A DNA stretch of 16,838 bases from Methyloradius sp035460505 (GTDB lineage Bacteria > Pseudomonadota > Gammaproteobacteria > Burkholderiales > Methylophilaceae): assembly GCA_035460505.1 (NCBI GenBank), contig DATHWP010000102.1, positions 1 through 16,838 on the forward strand, written 5' to 3'. Shown piece after piece: positions 15,001 to 16,838 of this stretch. A program made the position numbers and the translations under genes. Each line of letters opens with the position of its first letter. Position 1 is the first letter of the stretch. Below the pieces are notes generated by a model. That model did not search any database. It was given only the letters and a program-made list of their open reading frames with translations, and was not told where the DNA came from.

Positions 15001-15130
15001 CTGCATTTAATGGCTCACCGAGACCAGATAGTACAGTTAGCTTACCTAAGCCAGCTGCTTCCGCCCCCAAAGACATCAATGCAAAACATACTGCGAGCGA
15101 AATTCGCTTTAATTTCGTCTTATGCACCAT
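12077..15130 (-). CDS. fimV: FimV family pole-organising / motility protein
   Basis: FimV-family proteins organise the cell pole and support type IV pilus function in Pseudomonas and Neisseria relatives. They are inner-membrane proteins with a large periplasmic part and a cytoplasmic tail. The 1017-residue protein starts with a signal peptide (1-25, cut near GAEA/AGLG) and the FimV N-terminal signature GKLTVLSGLGEPLNAEIELL. A LysM domain lies at about 201-256 and a coiled coil at about 340-395. A Pro/Ala-rich stretch (398-475) and a membrane helix (about 483-503) precede a basic RNKRRR stop. The cytoplasmic part has TPR-like helices at 560-625. A very acidic region of about 650-970 follows, with degenerate LDF/FDL repeats. 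The conserved C-terminal FimV motif is at 975-1017 (LDLVTAYMDMGDNEGARELL). The ribosome site is AAGGG. The gene is monocistronic: a candidate promoter overlaps asd and a terminator follows. Confidence 0.93.
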   Translation of the reverse strand: MVHKTKLKRISLAVCFALMSLGAEAAGLGKLTVLSGLGEPLNAEIELLAAGPDELSSLSAIIAPEEAYKVQGIERPALHSTIKIEIKKSPSGSAYLKLSSNLPVSDPYLDMLIQVDWSSGRLLREYTLLLDPPGYSQPPVSLPSASKPTISKPVVVSPASMADAPVATSTSKPVKGTKKNSVTSAVPVATQADAPPTDESKVTTAKGDTLYSIARNANVQNVSLDQVLVGIYQANKDAFIGNNMNRLKVGQIIRVPSSTELAAIPKSEAAQEIKVQSSDFQSYRNKLAGTVEAAPAMSDDEGKKSSGGKITKAAEDKATPAPTAPKDVVKLSKGVSPDTKVLQDKVTGLQEEATAKEKTIKESSDRVAALEKQVADMQKLLVMKNQAMAEAQKNAAANAPAPVLPSKPEVTPAAAAPVVAEQPAPAPVEAPKPAAPAEAEKPTDTAPAAVPAPAPEKKPVPVKKIIPPPPPVEEPGLFDDVNLPLVGGAGGFLALLIGGWLFLRNKRRRSLDGFEKDILTSGGLKANTVFGNTLGGTVDSGDTSFLTDFSPGTGMIDTHDVDPIAEAEVYMAYGRDSQAEEILKDAIVKEPKRYELHLKLLEMYAARKDSSAFETVAGELYSTLGTTDPTWAKVATLGRSFEPDNPLYEATEVSESQESGVSTAVAAGLVASEVVVASELAEDSTLDFSLDSPETNSAEASADAAEDNVLDFDIGTPSAEAEAIAESHASTMEMQATKAEEDFSTDAFDLDIGEAAEKSADVNDDLDFQLDLPEEAATDTVQLDMASFAPETSLDLASEVAEDSSLDFDKTMILGVPDLVAADSSPEIDFSANEISFDLPEIKEAEPEIPAIHSAETLTLDVPEALDFPEIAEVPEPVELSVPDFEKTTITSPDVNEIDFSTTEQDQAFDLDLDVDFANLDTEEITVSELAEPAAVDEIAVPEIDLSGISLDLDATPEVSDAIASSESSEVDTKLDLVTAYMDMGDNEGARELLDEVLKEGGVQQRLKAQEILKSLS

Positions 15131-15206
15131 TCAACCCTTATCGACTAATGATAGTTGCATTATTAAATTAACATCAATCAGTTACAGATGCAAGCTCATG
15201 CCACAC

Positions 15207-15234
15207 TTTATATTTAAGCGCTATATCTATGCAA
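15207..15234 (-). promoter_or_regulatory. candidate fimV promoter
   Basis: TTGCAT (15234-15229) and TATAAA (15212-15207) on the minus strand are 16 bases apart and resemble sigma-70 hexamers (four and five of six matches). Transcription would begin near 15200, giving a leader of about 70 bases before fimV. The -35 lies four bases beyond the asd stop codon. Confidence 0.45.
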
Positions 15235-15237
15235 CAC

Positions 15238-16350
15238 TTATTGTTCTACCAAAATGCGCAACATACGACGTAACGGTTCTGCGGCACCCCATAATAACTG
15301 GTCGCCGACAGTAAACGCCGATAAATATTCCGAACCCATGCTCAGTTTGCGCAAACGCCCTACTGGTGTGTGTAATTTGCCAGTCACTGCCGCTGGTGTT
15401 AATTGCTGCATGCTGATTTCGCGCTCGTTTGGTATCACTTTTGCCCAAGGGTTAGCGTCAGCAAGCAAGCCATTAATATCATCTAACGGCACATCTCGCT
15501 TGAGCTTGATGGTTAAGGCTTGGGAATGGCAACGCATCGCACCTATGCGCACGCATAAACCGTCAATAGGGATAGGTTGTGACTGGCGCCCAAGTATCTT
15601 GTTGGTTTCAACCTGCCCTTTCCACTCCTCTTTGCTTTGGCCATTACCCAAGTCTTTGTCTATCCAGGGAATCAGGCTGCCCGCTAGCGGCACGCCAAAA
15701 TGCGCGGTAGGAAATCTTTCGTCACGCAAGATACCAGCCACTTCACGGTCTATATCCAGAATTGCTGAAGCGGGATCAGATAATAAATCAGACGCAATCC
15801 GATGTGCCTCGCCCATCTGCTTGAGCAGTTCACGCATATTTTGCGCGCCTGCACCCGATGCTGCCTGATAGGTCATGGAGGTTGCCCATTCGACCAAGTT
15901 GGCTTTGAATAGGCCGTGTAAGGCCATTAACATGAGTGAAACAGTACAGTTACCACCAATCCAGTTGTTGCCGCCATTGGCTAGCGCGTCCTGAATCACA
16001 TTCAAATTGACTGGGTCAAGAATAATCGTTGCGTCATTTTCCATACGCAAGGTAGAAGCCGCATCAATCCAGTGCCCTTGCCAGCCTGCATTGCGTAGCT
16101 GGGGAAAAATATCGGTGGTGTAATCGCCACCTTGGCAGGAAATAATGACATCCATTGCCTTTAATTCAGCGATGTTTTTTGCGTCTTTCAACGCGGGTAT
16201 TTCTTTACCAATAGCTGGGCCACTACCGCCTGCTTGAGACGTAGTAAAGAATACAGGCTCGATCAGATCGAAATCCTGCTCTTCACGCATACGCTGGATG
16301 AGCACAGAGCCCACCATGCCGCGCCAACCGATAAAACCTACTCTAAGCAT
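15238..16350 (-). CDS. asd: Aspartate-semialdehyde dehydrogenase
   Basis: Asd reduces aspartyl phosphate to aspartate semialdehyde with NADPH, the branch point to lysine/diaminopimelate, threonine and methionine. The 370-residue protein begins MLRVGFIGWRGMVGSVL, the NADP-binding start of the Gram-negative Asd group. The catalytic Cys135 lies in GGNCTVSLMLMALHGL, and the substrate and acid-base residues Arg268 and His275 lie in RIGAMRCHSQALT. Positions match E. coli (Cys135, Arg267, His274) within one residue. The ATG is preceded by an imperfect AGAGAA ribosome site. It follows leuB after 29 bases, so the two are probably cotranscribed, as in many betaproteobacteria. Its product feeds the homoserine branch that metZ uses, although the two genes are not in one operon. 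Confidence 0.97.
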   Translation of the reverse strand: MLRVGFIGWRGMVGSVLIQRMREEQDFDLIEPVFFTTSQAGGSGPAIGKEIPALKDAKNIAELKAMDVIISCQGGDYTTDIFPQLRNAGWQGHWIDAASTLRMENDATIILDPVNLNVIQDALANGGNNWIGGNCTVSLMLMALHGLFKANLVEWATSMTYQAASGAGAQNMRELLKQMGEAHRIASDLLSDPASAILDIDREVAGILRDERFPTAHFGVPLAGSLIPWIDKDLGNGQSKEEWKGQVETNKILGRQSQPIPIDGLCVRIGAMRCHSQALTIKLKRDVPLDDINGLLADANPWAKVIPNEREISMQQLTPAAVTGKLHTPVGRLRKLSMGSEYLSAFTVGDQLLWGAAEPLRRMLRILVEQ

Positions 16351-16379
16351 GATTATTCTCTAAAAATTCTGGATAAAAA

Positions 16380-16838
16380 TTACAGCGCGGCAGTCACTGC
16401 ATCGCCCATTTCGCTGCACTTCACGTGCTTGCAGCCTTCGGTATAAATATCACCAGTACGATAGCCTTGCGATAGCGTTTTCTTGACTGCATTTTCAATA
16501 CGGACTGCATTGGTTTCGTCATTAAATGTGTAGCGCAACATCATGGCGACGGAAAGTATGGTTGCCAGTGGATTAGCAATATCCTTGCCAGCAATATCAG
16601 GCGCAGAGCCATGGCTAGGCTCGTACATACCCTTGTTATTCGCATCAAGCGAAGCCGATGGCAGCATGCCGATAGAACCCGTCAGCATTGAAGCTTCATC
16701 AGAAAGAATATCGCCAAAGATATTACCAGTGACCATCACGTCAAATTGCTTTGGCGCGCGCACCAATTGCATTGCCGCGTTATCGACATACATGTGGCTG
16801 AGTTCGACTTCGGGATATTCCTTAGCGACTTCAATCAT
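16380..16838 (-). CDS. leuB: 3-isopropylmalate dehydrogenase, C-terminal part (partial)
   Basis: LeuB oxidises and decarboxylates 3-isopropylmalate in leucine synthesis, using NAD and a divalent metal. The last 153 codons before the stop are visible; the gene continues past the right edge, and the ATG at the very edge is probably an internal methionine. The segment holds the metal-binding stretch NIFGDILSDEASMLTGSIG, with the two Asp residues that join the metal site. It also has YVDNAAMQLVRAPKQFDV and the NAD-binding loop YEPSHGSAPDIAGKDIANP. These separate it from isocitrate dehydrogenase: the GSAPDIAGK loop with following Ile-Ala is LeuB-like. The gene ends 29 bases before asd. Confidence 0.95.
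   Translation of the reverse strand: MIEVAKEYPEVELSHMYVDNAAMQLVRAPKQFDVMVTGNIFGDILSDEASMLTGSIGMLPSASLDANNKGMYEPSHGSAPDIAGKDIANPLATILSVAMMLRYTFNDETNAVRIENAVKKTLSQGYRTGDIYTEGCKHVKCSEMGDAVTAAL

Noticed and set aside
15254..15868. 204-codon plus-strand open frame antisense to asd
   Set aside because: It is embedded in asd, which has all catalytic residues. The antisense product has no recognisable features.
1..16838. CRISPR arrays, tRNA/rRNA genes, insertion sequences or prophage remnants
   Set aside because: No spaced direct repeats, tRNA-like cloverleaf, rRNA motifs, transposase motifs or terminal inverted repeats were recognised on reading both strands.

Overview
The window is a single, almost entirely minus-strand chromosomal block from a betaproteobacterium. 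The gene order leuB-asd-fimV-truA-trpF-trpB-trpA-accD-folC-dedD-cvpA-purF-metZ (read right to left) is a conserved betaproteobacterial layout. The moderate GC content and AT-rich spacers suggest a Nitrosomonadales or Methylophilaceae-type methylotroph (Methylotenera or Methylophilus relatives). That lineage call is inference from recognised proteins and gene order, not from a search. No mobile element, CRISPR array, tRNA or rRNA was seen.

Left end (1-1790): the 5' end of gyrA (minus, cut by the window edge) is divergent from a typical 2-Cys peroxiredoxin gene (plus). A perfect palindromic bidirectional terminator separates the peroxiredoxin gene from two small minus-strand genes. These encode a 71-residue two-helix membrane protein and a 94-residue coiled-coil protein, both of unknown function and possibly stress related.

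Middle (1789-6084): metZ (O-succinylhomoserine sulfhydrylase) lies downstream of dedD-cvpA-purF but has its own control region. In the roughly 200 bases between purF and metZ I read a sigma-70 promoter whose -35 overlaps the purF stop codon, a SAM-II (metA-type) riboswitch aptamer, and an intrinsic terminator. The terminator's 5' arm can pair with the aptamer's 3' pseudoknot strand. This makes a complete transcriptional OFF switch for methionine synthesis and is the most interesting element in the window.

Right (6176-16838): folC, accD, trpA, trpB, trpF and truA run as a tight gene string. It combines folate, fatty-acid and tryptophan synthesis with tRNA pseudouridylation, and no intrinsic terminator is visible between truA and purF. 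A four-copy 8-base tandem repeat sits between folC and dedD. Upstream lies the 1017-codon fimV gene, with its own terminator and a candidate promoter overlapping the end of asd. Then come asd (aspartate-semialdehyde dehydrogenase, supplying the methionine, threonine and lysine branch that metZ draws on) and the 3' part of leuB, cut by the window edge.
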